64,000 nucleotides of DNA, taken from Halobacteriales archaeon QS_5_70_15. GTDB taxonomy: Archaea > Halobacteriota > Halobacteria > Halobacteriales > Haloarculaceae. Position 1 is the first letter of the stretch. Every line of letters begins with the position of its first letter. Both the position numbers and the translations under genes were made by a program. Location of the stretch: assembly GCA_003022005.1 (NCBI GenBank), contig PXRQ01000114.1:1-64000 (forward strand). Direction: 5' to 3'. The notes under the pieces were generated by a model. That model was not told where the DNA came from and ran no database searches. It saw nothing but the letters and a program-made list of their open reading frames with translations. Positions 18,345 through 26,716 of the stretch are shown piece by piece.

Positions 18345-18806
18345 ATGACCGACTTCGGACTCACGAGCCCCGCGTTCGGGGACGGGGACCCGATACCGCG
18401 GGAGTACGGCTACACCGAACGGGACGTCAACCCCCCGCTCTCGGTCTCGGGCGTGCCCGGGGAGGCGTCGTCGCTCGCGCTGGTCGTCGACGACCCGGAC
18501 GCCGTCGAGCCGGCGGGGAAGATCTGGGACCACTGGCTGGTCTGGAACGTCCCGCCGGGGACGGCGGAGATCCCGGAGGACTGGGATCCCGGGTCGATCG
18601 GCGCGATAGAGGGGCAGAACGACTTCGGTGAGAAGGGCTACGGCGGGCCGAACCCCCCGGACCGCGAGCACACCTACGAGTTCCGCCTCTACGCGCTCGA
18701 CACCACGCTCGACGTCCGGGCCGGCGCGGGGAGGGACGAGTTCGAGGACGCCGCGACGGGCCACCTCGTCGCGAGCGCCAGCCTCTCGGGAACCTACGCG
18801 CCCTGA
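18345..18806 (+). CDS. YbhB/YbcL family Raf-kinase-inhibitor-like protein
   Basis: A 153-residue PEBP-fold protein. Signatures: SPAFGDGDPIPREY at the N-terminus, NPPLSVSGVP, the ligand-pocket blocks VVDDPDA and DHWLVWNVPP, and KGYGGPNPPDREHTYEFRLYALD. The family binds anionic ligands; its cellular role in archaea is not established. ATG 18345 is chosen over 18324 because it follows a TTTTTG box at about 28 nt. It is convergent with the coiled-coil gene to its right, with a hairpin-forming repeat relative between the stops. Confidence 0.88.
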   Translation: MTDFGLTSPAFGDGDPIPREYGYTERDVNPPLSVSGVPGEASSLALVVDDPDAVEPAGKIWDHWLVWNVPPGTAEIPEDWDPGSIGAIEGQNDFGEKGYGGPNPPDREHTYEFRLYALDTTLDVRAGAGRDEFEDAATGHLVASASLSGTYAP

Positions 18807-18815
18807 GTCCACTCT

Positions 18816-18888
18816 TACCGACGGCCGTCTCTCACGGTGATCGCCCGGACGGGGTGCGATCGCCGGTGAACCGTCGGGGCCGTCCGTG
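18816..18888 (+). repeat. Diverged relative of the palindromic element
   Basis: The imperfect palindrome has GGTGATCGC then CCCGGACGGGGT then GCGATCGCCGGTGA, flanked by ACGGCC-type arms. The core matches copy 1, in the same orientation. The right end abuts TCA at 18889-18891, which is the stop codon of the minus-strand coiled-coil gene. The palindrome lies between convergent genes. Confidence 0.5.
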
Positions 18889-19137
18889 TCAGTCCAGCCG
18901 CGACTCGAGGTCGTCCAGCCGGGCCTCGATCCCGTCGAGCCGGTCGGCGAGGTCGGCGAGCGCCGCCTCGTCGGCGCTTCCCGCGTCGACCCGCTCGACG
19001 CGGCGGGCGAGTTCGTCGTGGACACACCGGGCCGTCGACTCCATCTCGTCGAGACGATCGGCCAGCTCCGGCCCGGAGACGGACGGCTCCCGCTCGACCT
19101 GTTCGATGTGCGTCTTGAGTTCTTCGTCGGAGACCAT
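18889..19137 (-). CDS. Short coiled-coil protein, hypothetical
   Basis: An 82-residue protein, almost entirely heptad-patterned and acidic. Two leucine-rich repeats of the form LADRLDEME and LDGIEARLDDLESRLD suggest a dimeric or trimeric coiled coil. There are no transmembrane segments or catalytic motifs. The ATG at 19137 (MVSDEELKTH) was chosen because the upstream frame is proline/arginine-rich. Function is unknown. Confidence 0.7.
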   Translation of the reverse strand: MVSDEELKTHIEQVEREPSVSGPELADRLDEMESTARCVHDELARRVERVDAGSADEAALADLADRLDGIEARLDDLESRLD

Positions 19138-19369
19138 CGTTCGGGGTGAGGCTGGCCCGTGTGGCGGGGTTCTCGATCCGCCCTTCATCGGACTCCCGTA
19201 TAAATCCGGAACGGCGTTATCGCCGCGCGAAAAGGCCCTCGACCGCGCGGCCGTCGCCCGCCGGTCGGCACGAACGTCACGCAGCCCGCTCGACGTCCTT
19301 CGGCGGGCGGAACCACCCGCCGCCCGGGCGGATGGCCCCGAGGAGCCCCGGTGAGCCAACGCCGTCCGG

Positions 19370-20770
19370 CTACCGTTTCAGCAGCGATGGACGTTCGAAC
19401 GACAGCGACAGTTCGTCGGCTATCCCCAGCAGATCGGCGACTGTCGGCGCGACCGAGCGGGCATCGACCGCCGCGTCGGCTCCGAGCGGTTCGAGCCTCC
19501 CTTCGGGGACTGCCGGTCCGCCGAGGCCGTAGAATCCGAACGCATCCGCGTCCACGCGGCCGTGTGAGCCACCGATCCTCGACGGGTCGAGCGACGCGAG
19601 TCCGGCGTCACCGAGGAACAGCTCGCAGGGGTCGAACCCCGGTTTCGCGTGGATGTCCATGTCCGTGGCGTAGTACGGCGCGGCCTCGCGGTCCGTCCAC
19701 CAGTAGTACTGGAACCAGGCGTCCCGCTCCGCGACGAGGAGGAGTTCGCCCGAGTTCGGGTGGTCGATACCGTACTCCGACATCCCCCTCCGGTCGATCA
19801 CCGTGTCGACGCCGTCCAGCGAGATCAGCGTCGACCGGGTCTCCTCGACGGCGTCGGTGTAGACGTGAGCCACCTGGTGATCGACCATCGCGAACGCGTC
19901 CGAGGCGGCCAGGTCGACCTCCTCGCCGCCCTCGCGGCCCTCCGTCACGTCGAGTAGCCCGGCCGCCCGCAGCGCGCGGTTGGGAAAGACCGGCGTGTCG
20001 ACCCGGTTGAAGCCGTACTCGCCGACGACGTTCACGACGGTCTCCGACCAGCGGTCATCGGAGCGGAGCCAGTCGAGAAACCCTCCGACCATCCCGTCGA
20101 CGACCTCCACGGCTCCGCGTGCCTCCTCCGCGTCCGGCCCGTGGCGCTGTGTGTCGTAGTCGAGATGGGGAATGTACACCCAGAGCAGGTCGGGGTCGTA
20201 CCGCTCGATCGCCTCCCGCGCGGCGGTCAGTATCCACTCGCTGCTCTCCGCCCCGGCCATCGGTCCCCAGTAGTTGTGCAGCGGGAAGTGGCCGTACGCC
20301 GACTCGAGGTCGTCGTAGAACCCGTCCGGGTTCGTCCAGCAGTCCATCTCCAGCATGTTGTTGTCCTCGTCCTCGATGGGCGAGGGCGTCACCGCGACGT
20401 CGGCCGACGTCCCGATGAGATGCTGGAAGAAGAGCACGCCCGTGGTGAGCCCGGTTTCCTCGCTCGCGGCCTCCCAGATGCGGTACCGGTCCTCGACCGG
20501 CCGTTCCCACAACGCCACCTCGTCGCGATCGCGGTCGTACTCCCCGTTGGCGACGTCCCCGTGCGCCGCCGGTGACTGCCCCGTCGCCAGCGTCGTCTGG
20601 ACGGGAACGGTCACCGCCGGGAACGGCGGCCGGAGCGGCGCGACCCGCCCCTCGAGGAGTCCGGTGAGGTTCGGGGCCAGCCCTGCCTCGAGGTGGTCCG
20701 GTCGGAGCCCGACGACGTCGAGCACGATGACCCGTCCCGCGGTTCCGCTCGCTCGCCCCCCGTCGGTCAT
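19370..20770 (-). CDS. Alkaline-phosphatase-superfamily phosphodiesterase/pyrophosphatase, EboF-like
   Basis: A 466-residue enzyme of the nucleotide pyrophosphatase/phosphodiesterase type. The N-terminal metal Asp is in VIVLDVVG (about residue 18), the nucleophile region is FPAVTVPVQTT, then HLDYDTQRHG, GEYGF and DHQVAH supply further metal ligands. There is no signal peptide, so it is probably cytoplasmic. It fits the EboF-type member of ebo clusters. Its ATG overlaps the stop of the cyclase-like gene (20767-20770), so the two are translationally coupled. It presumably hydrolyses a phosphoester intermediate of the same pathway. Confidence 0.75.
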   Translation of the reverse strand: MTDGGRASGTAGRVIVLDVVGLRPDHLEAGLAPNLTGLLEGRVAPLRPPFPAVTVPVQTTLATGQSPAAHGDVANGEYDRDRDEVALWERPVEDRYRIWEAASEETGLTTGVLFFQHLIGTSADVAVTPSPIEDEDNNMLEMDCWTNPDGFYDDLESAYGHFPLHNYWGPMAGAESSEWILTAAREAIERYDPDLLWVYIPHLDYDTQRHGPDAEEARGAVEVVDGMVGGFLDWLRSDDRWSETVVNVVGEYGFNRVDTPVFPNRALRAAGLLDVTEGREGGEEVDLAASDAFAMVDHQVAHVYTDAVEETRSTLISLDGVDTVIDRRGMSEYGIDHPNSGELLLVAERDAWFQYYWWTDREAAPYYATDMDIHAKPGFDPCELFLGDAGLASLDPSRIGGSHGRVDADAFGFYGLGGPAVPEGRLEPLGADAAVDARSVAPTVADLLGIADELSLSFERPSLLKR

Positions 20771-21396
20771 CGCCCCTCGGCGTGTCGCTCGGCGTAGTCG
20801 TAGAACAGTTCGAGCTGCCCGGAGAGGTCGTGCTCGTCGACGCCCATCGTCGACTTGAAGAACGACGCGAGGGGGGGTTGGATCCCCCCTTCACAGTGCT
20901 CGTCCGCGTACGCGACCAGCCGTACGAGGTCGGGCAGGAGCGGTGCGGCGAGCGCCGAGTCCGAGCTCTCCCAGGTGAACTGCTTCTTCGTCTCCGTTCC
21001 GAGGAACCCCTCGAAGTGGATGTGGTCCCAGGCGGTCTTCCAGTCCCCGAGCGACGGCGTGTAGTCGATGCGGACCCCGTTGTGCGTCTCGTACCCGAGG
21101 ATCCGCTCGAGGAGGCGTCCCTCGCTCTCGATCTTGCCGGCCCCGTTCTCCTCCTCCTCGAGCACGAGCCCGTCGGTGTTCCCGAGGATGTTGTGTCCCT
21201 CCCGGGAGAGTACCCGGAGGTTCCGGCCGGCGAACGCGAACTCCTCGACCGGCGGCATGTCGAGCGACGCCACCGGGTCGCGGGCCGTCACCATCCCCGT
21301 CGTTCCCGCGACCTCCCTCGCGACGGCCCGTGCGCCGACCATCGAGAGGGTCGCGACGTTCCCGCGCGCGCCGACCAACCACACTCCGATTGCCAT
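20767..21396 (-). CDS. myo-inositol-1-phosphate-synthase-like sugar-phosphate cyclase with internal deletion
   Basis: A 209-residue protein with the N-terminal NAD-binding motif VWLVGARGNVAT (residues 5-16) and the MIPS-type signature GHNILGNTDGLVL at about residues 67-79, followed by a C-terminal domain (IDYTPSLGDWKTAWDHIHFEGF). In MIPS these two motifs are separated by well over 150 residues. Here VEEFAF runs straight into AGRNLRVLS, so the middle of the protein is missing but the frame is kept. Archaeal MIPS is about 360-400 residues. It is probably inactive or the record of a deletion. The start/stop overlap with the phosphodiesterase gene is preserved. Confidence 0.65.
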   Translation of the reverse strand: MAIGVWLVGARGNVATLSMVGARAVAREVAGTTGMVTARDPVASLDMPPVEEFAFAGRNLRVLSREGHNILGNTDGLVLEEEENGAGKIESEGRLLERILGYETHNGVRIDYTPSLGDWKTAWDHIHFEGFLGTETKKQFTWESSDSALAAPLLPDLVRLVAYADEHCEGGIQPPLASFFKSTMGVDEHDLSGQLELFYDYAERHAEGR

Positions 21397-21470
21397 GGTC
21401 GGGGGTTTTCGGCTTCGGGTAAAGTATGTTGGTTTCGAGGGAGATAGCGGAGGGCACCGCCGCCTCGAGG

Positions 21471-21680
21471 CTACCAGCTCAGGTCGGTGTCGGCGTCCCG
21501 CCGGGAGAGCTGCTCCCCGCTCTCGCTGAAGTCGAGGTCCCTGTTCATCACCGTCTCCTCGGGATGGCGCCACTCCTCCTCGCAGTTCTCGCACCGCCAC
21601 ACCTCGTACGGTCGGCCGTCCGAGGGTTCCTTCCGAACCGACTCAATTGGGTCGCCGCAGTGAGGACAGACTTCCGGCAT
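21471..21680 (-). CDS. Small zinc-ribbon protein
   Basis: A 69-residue protein with CPHC (residues 5-8) and CENC (about 30-33) forming a single zinc ribbon, followed by WRHPEET and an acidic tail. No enzymatic motif is present. It lies between the cyclase-like gene and the divergently transcribed TatD-type gene and may belong to the same cluster by position only. The start at 21680 (MPEVCPHC) is preferred over an upstream Met because it begins directly at the ribbon. Confidence 0.7.
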   Translation of the reverse strand: MPEVCPHCGDPIESVRKEPSDGRPYEVWRCENCEEEWRHPEETVMNRDLDFSESGEQLSRRDADTDLSW

Positions 21681-21782
21681 ACGGAAGACGACAGGGGGGA
21701 TGGGCAAATATCCCCCGCCTGCCCGCGGGCGTTCTGCGGCGAGTGAGGAGCTTCTGTCCGTTAATCACAATCGAACTGTTCG

Positions 21783-21796
21783 ATATATTAAATAAT
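21783..21796 (+). promoter_or_regulatory. AT-rich promoter of the TatD-type/isomerase operon
   Basis: The run atatattaaataat is the most AT-rich stretch in the region, about 35-48 nt upstream of the ATG at 21831. It is a convincing TATA element for the plus-strand half of the ebo-like cluster. Confidence 0.6.
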
Positions 21797-21830
21797 TCTG
21801 ATAAGCCCCTACATCGGATACACACAGGTC

Positions 21831-22637
21831 ATGGCGATTCCCATCATCGACCCTCATATGCACATGGTGTCCCGCTCTAGTGACGATTACGAGCGGGCAC
21901 GCCTGGCGGGCATCGAGTGTTGCATCGAGCCGGCGTTCTGGAGCGGGACCGACAAGCAGCACGCCGAGTCGTTTTTCGACTACTTCGAGCAGATCATCGA
22001 CTTCGAAACCCGGCGCGCCGAGCGGACGGCTGGAATCGATCACTACGTCACCATCGCCCTCGAGCCCAAGGAGGCGAACTATCCCGAGATGGCCGAGCGC
22101 GTGATGGATCACATCCCGGAGTACCTGGACCGTGAGAACGTGGTCGGCGTCGGCGAGATCGGACTCGACCAGGACACCCCCGAAGAGGAGGAGGCGTTCC
22201 GACGCCAGCTCCGGATGGCCGAGGAACGCGAACTTCCCGTCATCGTCCACACGCCACACACGCGGAAACCGGCCGGCACCGAGCGTCTCGTCGAGATGAT
22301 ACAGGACGAGGACGTCACCGAGGAACGGATCGTCATCGATCACAACACCGAGAACACGATCGACATCTCGCTTCGAACCGACTGCTGGATCGGGTTCACG
22401 CTCTACCCCGGGAAGATCACCGACGAGAAGGCGATCGATCTGCTGGAGGAGTACGGAACGGACAGGATGCTCCTCAACAGCGCCGCCGACTGGGATCCCT
22501 CGGATCCGCTCGCGGTCCCGAAGGCAAGGGACGAGATGCTCGACCGGGGATGGGACCGCGAGACGGTCCGGAAGGTCGTCTTCGAGAACCCCTACGAGTT
22601 CTTCAGTCAGTCGCCGAACTTCGAGTACGAGCCCTGA
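21831..22637 (+). CDS. TatD-family metal-dependent hydrolase, EboB-like
   Basis: A 268-residue TIM-barrel amidohydrolase. Metal ligands: DPHMHM near the N-terminus (His 9 and His 11), GEIGLDQ (Glu), VHTPH (His), DHNTE (His) and the final Asp in NSAADWDP. The layout is that of TatD-like phosphoester or amide hydrolases and resembles EboB of ebo clusters. The next gene starts 2 nt after this stop (TGAGATG), so they are surely co-transcribed. The substrate is not known. Confidence 0.85.
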   Translation: MAIPIIDPHMHMVSRSSDDYERARLAGIECCIEPAFWSGTDKQHAESFFDYFEQIIDFETRRAERTAGIDHYVTIALEPKEANYPEMAERVMDHIPEYLDRENVVGVGEIGLDQDTPEEEEAFRRQLRMAEERELPVIVHTPHTRKPAGTERLVEMIQDEDVTEERIVIDHNTENTIDISLRTDCWIGFTLYPGKITDEKAIDLLEEYGTDRMLLNSAADWDPSDPLAVPKARDEMLDRGWDRETVRKVVFENPYEFFSQSPNFEYEP

Positions 22638-22638
22638 G

Positions 22639-23469
22639 ATGTATTTCGGATTCTCCACCAACGCGTTCCGACAGTACGACCTGGCCGAATCCATCGAGAT
22701 ACTCGCCGACCTCGGCTACGACGGCGTCGAACTGCTGTTCGACCAGCCACACCTCTATCCACCGGAGGCGACCGGGGCCGACATCGAGTCGGTCCGCGAG
22801 ACCCTCGACGCGAACGACATCGCGATCAGTAACTGCAACGCGTTCATGCTCACCGCCATCGAGGGCTTCCACCATCCCTCGTTCATCGAGGCGGACGAGG
22901 ACTACCGCCGTCGTCGGGTCGATTACACTCTCGATGCGCTGGACACCGCGGCGGCCCTCGACGCGAACCACATCTCCATCGAGCCGGGGGGGCCCGTTCC
23001 GGACGGGCGCTCGCGCGAGTGGGCGATGGACACCTTCGAGGAGGGACTCCGGGAGGTCCTGGCCCGCGCGGAACAGGTCGGCGTGGACGTGCTGGTCGAG
23101 CCCGAACCGGACCTGCTGATCGAGACGTCGGATCAGTTCCTCGAACTCGCGGAGCGGTTCGACTCCCCCCGGATGCGCTGTAACTTCGACGCCGGCCACT
23201 TCTTCTGCGTCGGGGAGGACCCGGCCAGCCTGGTGTCGAAGCTCGGGGCCTACACGCCCCACTATCACCTCGAGGACATCCCCGCCGACCGGACCCACGA
23301 GCACACCCAATTGGGAGAGGGTGGGATGGACGTTGACGGATTTCTCGAGACGCTCGAGGACGCTGGCTACGAGGGGTTCGTGACGATCGAGCTCTACCCC
23401 TACGAGGAGACGGCCGAGGAAACCGCCCGCGACGCGATGCGCTATCTGCAGGACCACGGGTGGGTCTGA
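22639..23469 (+). CDS. Sugar phosphate isomerase/epimerase-type TIM barrel, EboE-like
   Basis: A 276-residue xylose-isomerase-like TIM barrel. Recognisable blocks: YFGFSTNAFRQYDLAE, SIEPGG, VEPEPDLLIET, FDAGHFFCVGEDP (a metal-binding His/Asp), HYHLEDIPAD, then LGEGGMDVDGFLETL and FVTIELYPY. It is full length and intact. Fifteen residues separate GEDP from LEDI, which provides the ruler showing a deletion in the paralogue at 24577. It presumably isomerises or epimerises a sugar-type intermediate of this cluster. Confidence 0.85.
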   Translation: MYFGFSTNAFRQYDLAESIEILADLGYDGVELLFDQPHLYPPEATGADIESVRETLDANDIAISNCNAFMLTAIEGFHHPSFIEADEDYRRRRVDYTLDALDTAAALDANHISIEPGGPVPDGRSREWAMDTFEEGLREVLARAEQVGVDVLVEPEPDLLIETSDQFLELAERFDSPRMRCNFDAGHFFCVGEDPASLVSKLGAYTPHYHLEDIPADRTHEHTQLGEGGMDVDGFLETLEDAGYEGFVTIELYPYEETAEETARDAMRYLQDHGWV

Positions 23470-23535
23470 TCCCGAATACATGATCGCTCGATCGGACCAC
23501 TTGGAGGGTTAGGCAGCCTTACCGTGCTGGCCGGA

Positions 23536-24441
23536 ATGAACCTGGATGCACTCAAGACCGTCGCCGCGCTCGTCCGGTTGCCGAACCTCTTCACCGCCCC
23601 GCCGGACATCGTACTCGGTGCCGCGCTCGTCGCGGCCGCCGGCCACGCCGTCCCCGTCCGGCCGGTCGCCGGGATCGCCATCGCGTCCATGCTGCTGTAC
23701 GCGGCGGGGACGACGCTGAACGACTACTTCGACGCCGAGGAGGACGCCAGCGAGCGTCCGGAGCGACCCATCCCGTCCGGGGAGATATCGCGCCCGGGGG
23801 CGTTCGTGCTCGGGATTGCCCTGCTGGCCGGGGGCGTCGGGGCCGCGCTCGTCGCCGCCGGCACGGCCGCCGGTGCGGTCGCCACCGTCCTGGCGCTGGC
23901 CGTCCTGTTCTACGACGGGGTGTTCAAGAGCTCGGCCGTCGGGTTCCTGTTCATGGGCGCGGCCCGGGGGCTGAACGTCCTCCTCGGGACGACGGCCGGG
24001 GGCGTCGCCCCCACCGACCTCCCGCCGTGGGCGCTCGCCGTCCCCGCGATCGTCCTCCTCTACATCGCCGGAGTCACGTACATGGCCGAGGGCGAGACTG
24101 GGACGGGTAGCCGACGGGCGGTACTGACCGCCGCGGGGGGCGCTGCCGTCGCCGCCGTCGGGGTCCTCGGTCTGCTCCTCGTTCTCGATCCGTCGCCGCT
24201 CGAGGGGACGCTGGTGGCCGTCCTACTCGCGGGATTCCTCTGGTGGGTCGGCCGGCCGCTGCGGGCGGCCTACCTGGACCCCGCTCCGGGGACGATCGGA
24301 CCGGCAATCGGCGCGTGCGTACTGGGACTCACCGCGCTTGACGCCGCGTTCGCCGCGACGGTCGGCCCGGTCTGGGCGCTCGCCGCGCTGGCGTTCCTCG
24401 TCCCGGCGGTCGGACTCTCGCGCGTCTTCGACGTGACGTGA
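23536..24441 (+). CDS. UbiA-family prenyltransferase, EboC-like
   Basis: A 301-residue integral membrane protein with about nine helices. The first Asp-rich motif is NDYFDAEEDASERPERPIPSG (residues 62 onward), binding prenyl diphosphate through Mg2+; a second acidic site begins FYDGVFKS. This corresponds to EboC-type UbiA enzymes, which attach a prenyl chain to a soluble acceptor. GTG 23524 is a possible earlier start but MNLDALKT at 23536 matches family N-termini. It lies 66 bp downstream of the isomerase gene. The stop is followed by TACGGGCG. Confidence 0.85.
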   Translation: MNLDALKTVAALVRLPNLFTAPPDIVLGAALVAAAGHAVPVRPVAGIAIASMLLYAAGTTLNDYFDAEEDASERPERPIPSGEISRPGAFVLGIALLAGGVGAALVAAGTAAGAVATVLALAVLFYDGVFKSSAVGFLFMGAARGLNVLLGTTAGGVAPTDLPPWALAVPAIVLLYIAGVTYMAEGETGTGSRRAVLTAAGGAAVAAVGVLGLLLVLDPSPLEGTLVAVLLAGFLWWVGRPLRAAYLDPAPGTIGPAIGACVLGLTALDAAFAATVGPVWALAALAFLVPAVGLSRVFDVT

Positions 24442-24576
24442 TACGGGCGGTCGCGGGCGGTAACGGGCGATCGCGGCCCTGGCCCCGACCGAAAAGTCGT
24501 CGTGACTGTCCGCCGAGGCGCGGCCCCCGGACGAGGGCAGGGAAAGTGGCTTGACCCCGGTCCACCTGCGGCCGAT

Positions 24577-25390
24577 ATGGTCGACCTCGCATTCAGTACG
24601 AACGCGTACACCCGCTTCTCGCTCCCCGAAGCCGTCCGCCGCGTCGCGGAGCACGGCTACACCGGGACGGAGCTCCTGGCCGACGCCCCCCACGCGTTCC
24701 TCCCGGAGTTCGGCGAGGCGGACCGCGAGGCGCTCGCGGACGCCCTGGCGGAGACCGGGCTCGCGGTGTCGAACATCAACGCGAACACCGCCATGGGGTA
24801 CTACGACGACGCCCCGCCGTCGGCGTTCTTCGACCCGAGCCTCGCGACCGCCGACGAGGAGGCCCGCGCCTGGCGGGTCAAGTACACGAAGGGGGCCATC
24901 GACCTCGCCGCGGCGGTGGACGCCCCGGCCGTCTGCGTCGCGACCGGCCGCCCGCTCCCCGGAACACCCCCCGAGCGGGCCAGGGAGTACCTGCTCGACT
25001 CGCTCCACGAGATCCTCGACTACGCCGAGCCCCGGGGGATCGACGTCGGCATCGAGTTCGAGCCCGAACTGCTGATCGAGAACACCGACGAGGTGCTGGC
25101 ACTGATCGAGGAGGTCGGCCGCGGCTCGCTGGGAGTCAACCTCGACATCGGACACGCAGCCGTCTACGGCGAGGATCCCGCCGCTGGAGGACATCGCCGG
25201 GGGGATACGCGGGAAGCACTACCACCTCGTCCCCGGCGAGGGGGATCTGGACTTCGGGGCGGTGTTCGCGGCGCTGGAGGACGTGGGCTACGATGGGTTC
25301 GCGACCCTCGAACTGTACACGTACCCCGACGAGCCCGATAGGGCGGCGCGGGAGGCCCGCCAGGCGCTCGAACAGTACGTCGCCCGATAG
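24577..25390 (+). pseudogene. Second sugar phosphate isomerase/epimerase, frameshifted by a short deletion
   Basis: From ATG 24577 the TIM-barrel sequence is good through NLDIGHAAVYGEDP (about 25177), then turns into arginine/glycine-rich nonsense. The remaining protein is in the next frame: LEDIAGGIRGKHYHLVPGEGD to LEQYVAR, stop 25388-25390. Only 4 nt lie between the GEDP and LEDI codons, whereas the paralogue at 22639 has 45, so about 41 nt are missing (not a multiple of three). Without the deletion it would be a paralogue of about 285 residues with an EboE-like role. No promoter is obvious. Confidence 0.7.
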
Positions 25391-25594
25391 GGCGGATACC
25401 CGACGGTGATCGCGGACGCTCCCGGTACTGTCCGACGTACCTACCCGACCATCGTTCGCCGCCACGGTACGACGACCCCGCTCGTGGCCCTGTATCCGGT
25501 AGTACGACGGTCCCGGAGGAACCGTTGTGGCCTCCCGTACGGGGGTGTCCGCGAACCCACTCGTTATTAGTGGGGGGACGGGGATAGCGGCCCC

Positions 25595-26650
25595 ATGACA
25601 TACTTGGAGGAGCGTCCGACACGGCGCACCGTCCTCGCGGGTATCGGTATCGGCATCGGCATCGGCGCAACCGGGCTCGCCGGGACTGCCACGGCCCCGG
25701 CGGGCGCACAGTCCGAGGTCGAGACGGAGTTCAGGTTCGGCGGATCGCGGGCCTTCTGGCGCGGACAGTCCCCGGACGCCATCGAGGGAGTGGACAACCC
25801 CACGCTCGAACTCGAGGCCGGCAAGCGCTACCGCGTCGTCTGGGAGAACCTCGACGGCGAGGCACACAACTGGGTCATCGAGGACGCGGACGGGAACAAC
25901 ATCGTCCGGACGGAGATCATCAGCGAGGAGGGTGCGACACAGACCGTCGAGTTCGAGGCGACGGCGGCGATGGCCTCCTACTACTGCGAGGTCCACCCCT
26001 CCTCGATGCGCGGGGACGTGTCGGTGAGCGGTGGGACGAGCGACACCTCGACGCCGACGGAGACGCCGGCCGAGACCCCGACCCCCGCCGGGGAGGCGGA
26101 CCACACCGTCTCGATGGTCACCGAGGGCGAGGAGTACTACTTCGATCCCATCGGGATCGCGGTCGAACCGGGCGACACCGTCGAGTGGGTCATCGAGAGC
26201 GGTTCACACTCGTCGACATCGTACGACGACCGCATCCCCGAGGGGGCCGAAGCCTGGGACAGCGGCGTCCTCTCCGAGGAGGGAGCTACGTTCCGGCGGG
26301 CGTTCGAGGCCGAGGGGACCTACGACTACTTCTGTACGCCACACAAGACCCTGGAGATGATCGGCCGGGTCGTCGTCGGCGAGCCCGGCGGCCCAGCCGA
26401 GGGAAGCATGCCCCCGGACGGCGATGTCCCGGCGAGCGACGCCATCCTCGAGGAGGGGTCGGTGAGCTACGACTCGTTCTCGGGCGCGGCGACCGAGACG
26501 GCCTCGCCGACCCCTACGGAACCCGAAGACGGTGGTGACGGCGACGACGGGAGCAGCGGGGACGGCTCCGGGTTCGGGATCGTCGGAACGCTCGTCGGCC
26601 TCGGGAGCGCCGGGGCGTACCTCCTGCGCCGGAGCGACCGCGGCGAGTGA
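25595..26650 (+). CDS. Tat-exported two-domain blue-copper (halocyanin-like) protein
   Basis: A 351-residue protein with Tat motif TRRTVLAG (residues 9-16) and a hydrophobic stretch. There are two cupredoxin domains. The first (about 45-147) has HNW and YYCEVHPSSM as ligands; the second (about 169-265) has GSHSS and YFCTPHKTLEM. They are joined by a Thr/Pro linker. After a second low-complexity stretch a C-terminal transmembrane helix ends in LLRRSDRGE, anchoring the protein outside the membrane. Likely role: surface electron carrier. CGTTATTA lies about 30 nt upstream. It is convergent with the sugar dehydrogenase gene. Confidence 0.85.
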   Translation: MTYLEERPTRRTVLAGIGIGIGIGATGLAGTATAPAGAQSEVETEFRFGGSRAFWRGQSPDAIEGVDNPTLELEAGKRYRVVWENLDGEAHNWVIEDADGNNIVRTEIISEEGATQTVEFEATAAMASYYCEVHPSSMRGDVSVSGGTSDTSTPTETPAETPTPAGEADHTVSMVTEGEEYYFDPIGIAVEPGDTVEWVIESGSHSSTSYDDRIPEGAEAWDSGVLSEEGATFRRAFEAEGTYDYFCTPHKTLEMIGRVVVGEPGGPAEGSMPPDGDVPASDAILEEGSVSYDSFSGAATETASPTPTEPEDGGDGDDGSSGDGSGFGIVGTLVGLGSAGAYLLRRSDRGE

Positions 26651-26716
26651 CGCCGGAGTAGGCTCCCGGATGGGAGCCGAAGGAAGAGTCGGTTCGGGTC
26701 CCCCGTACCCGTCAGC

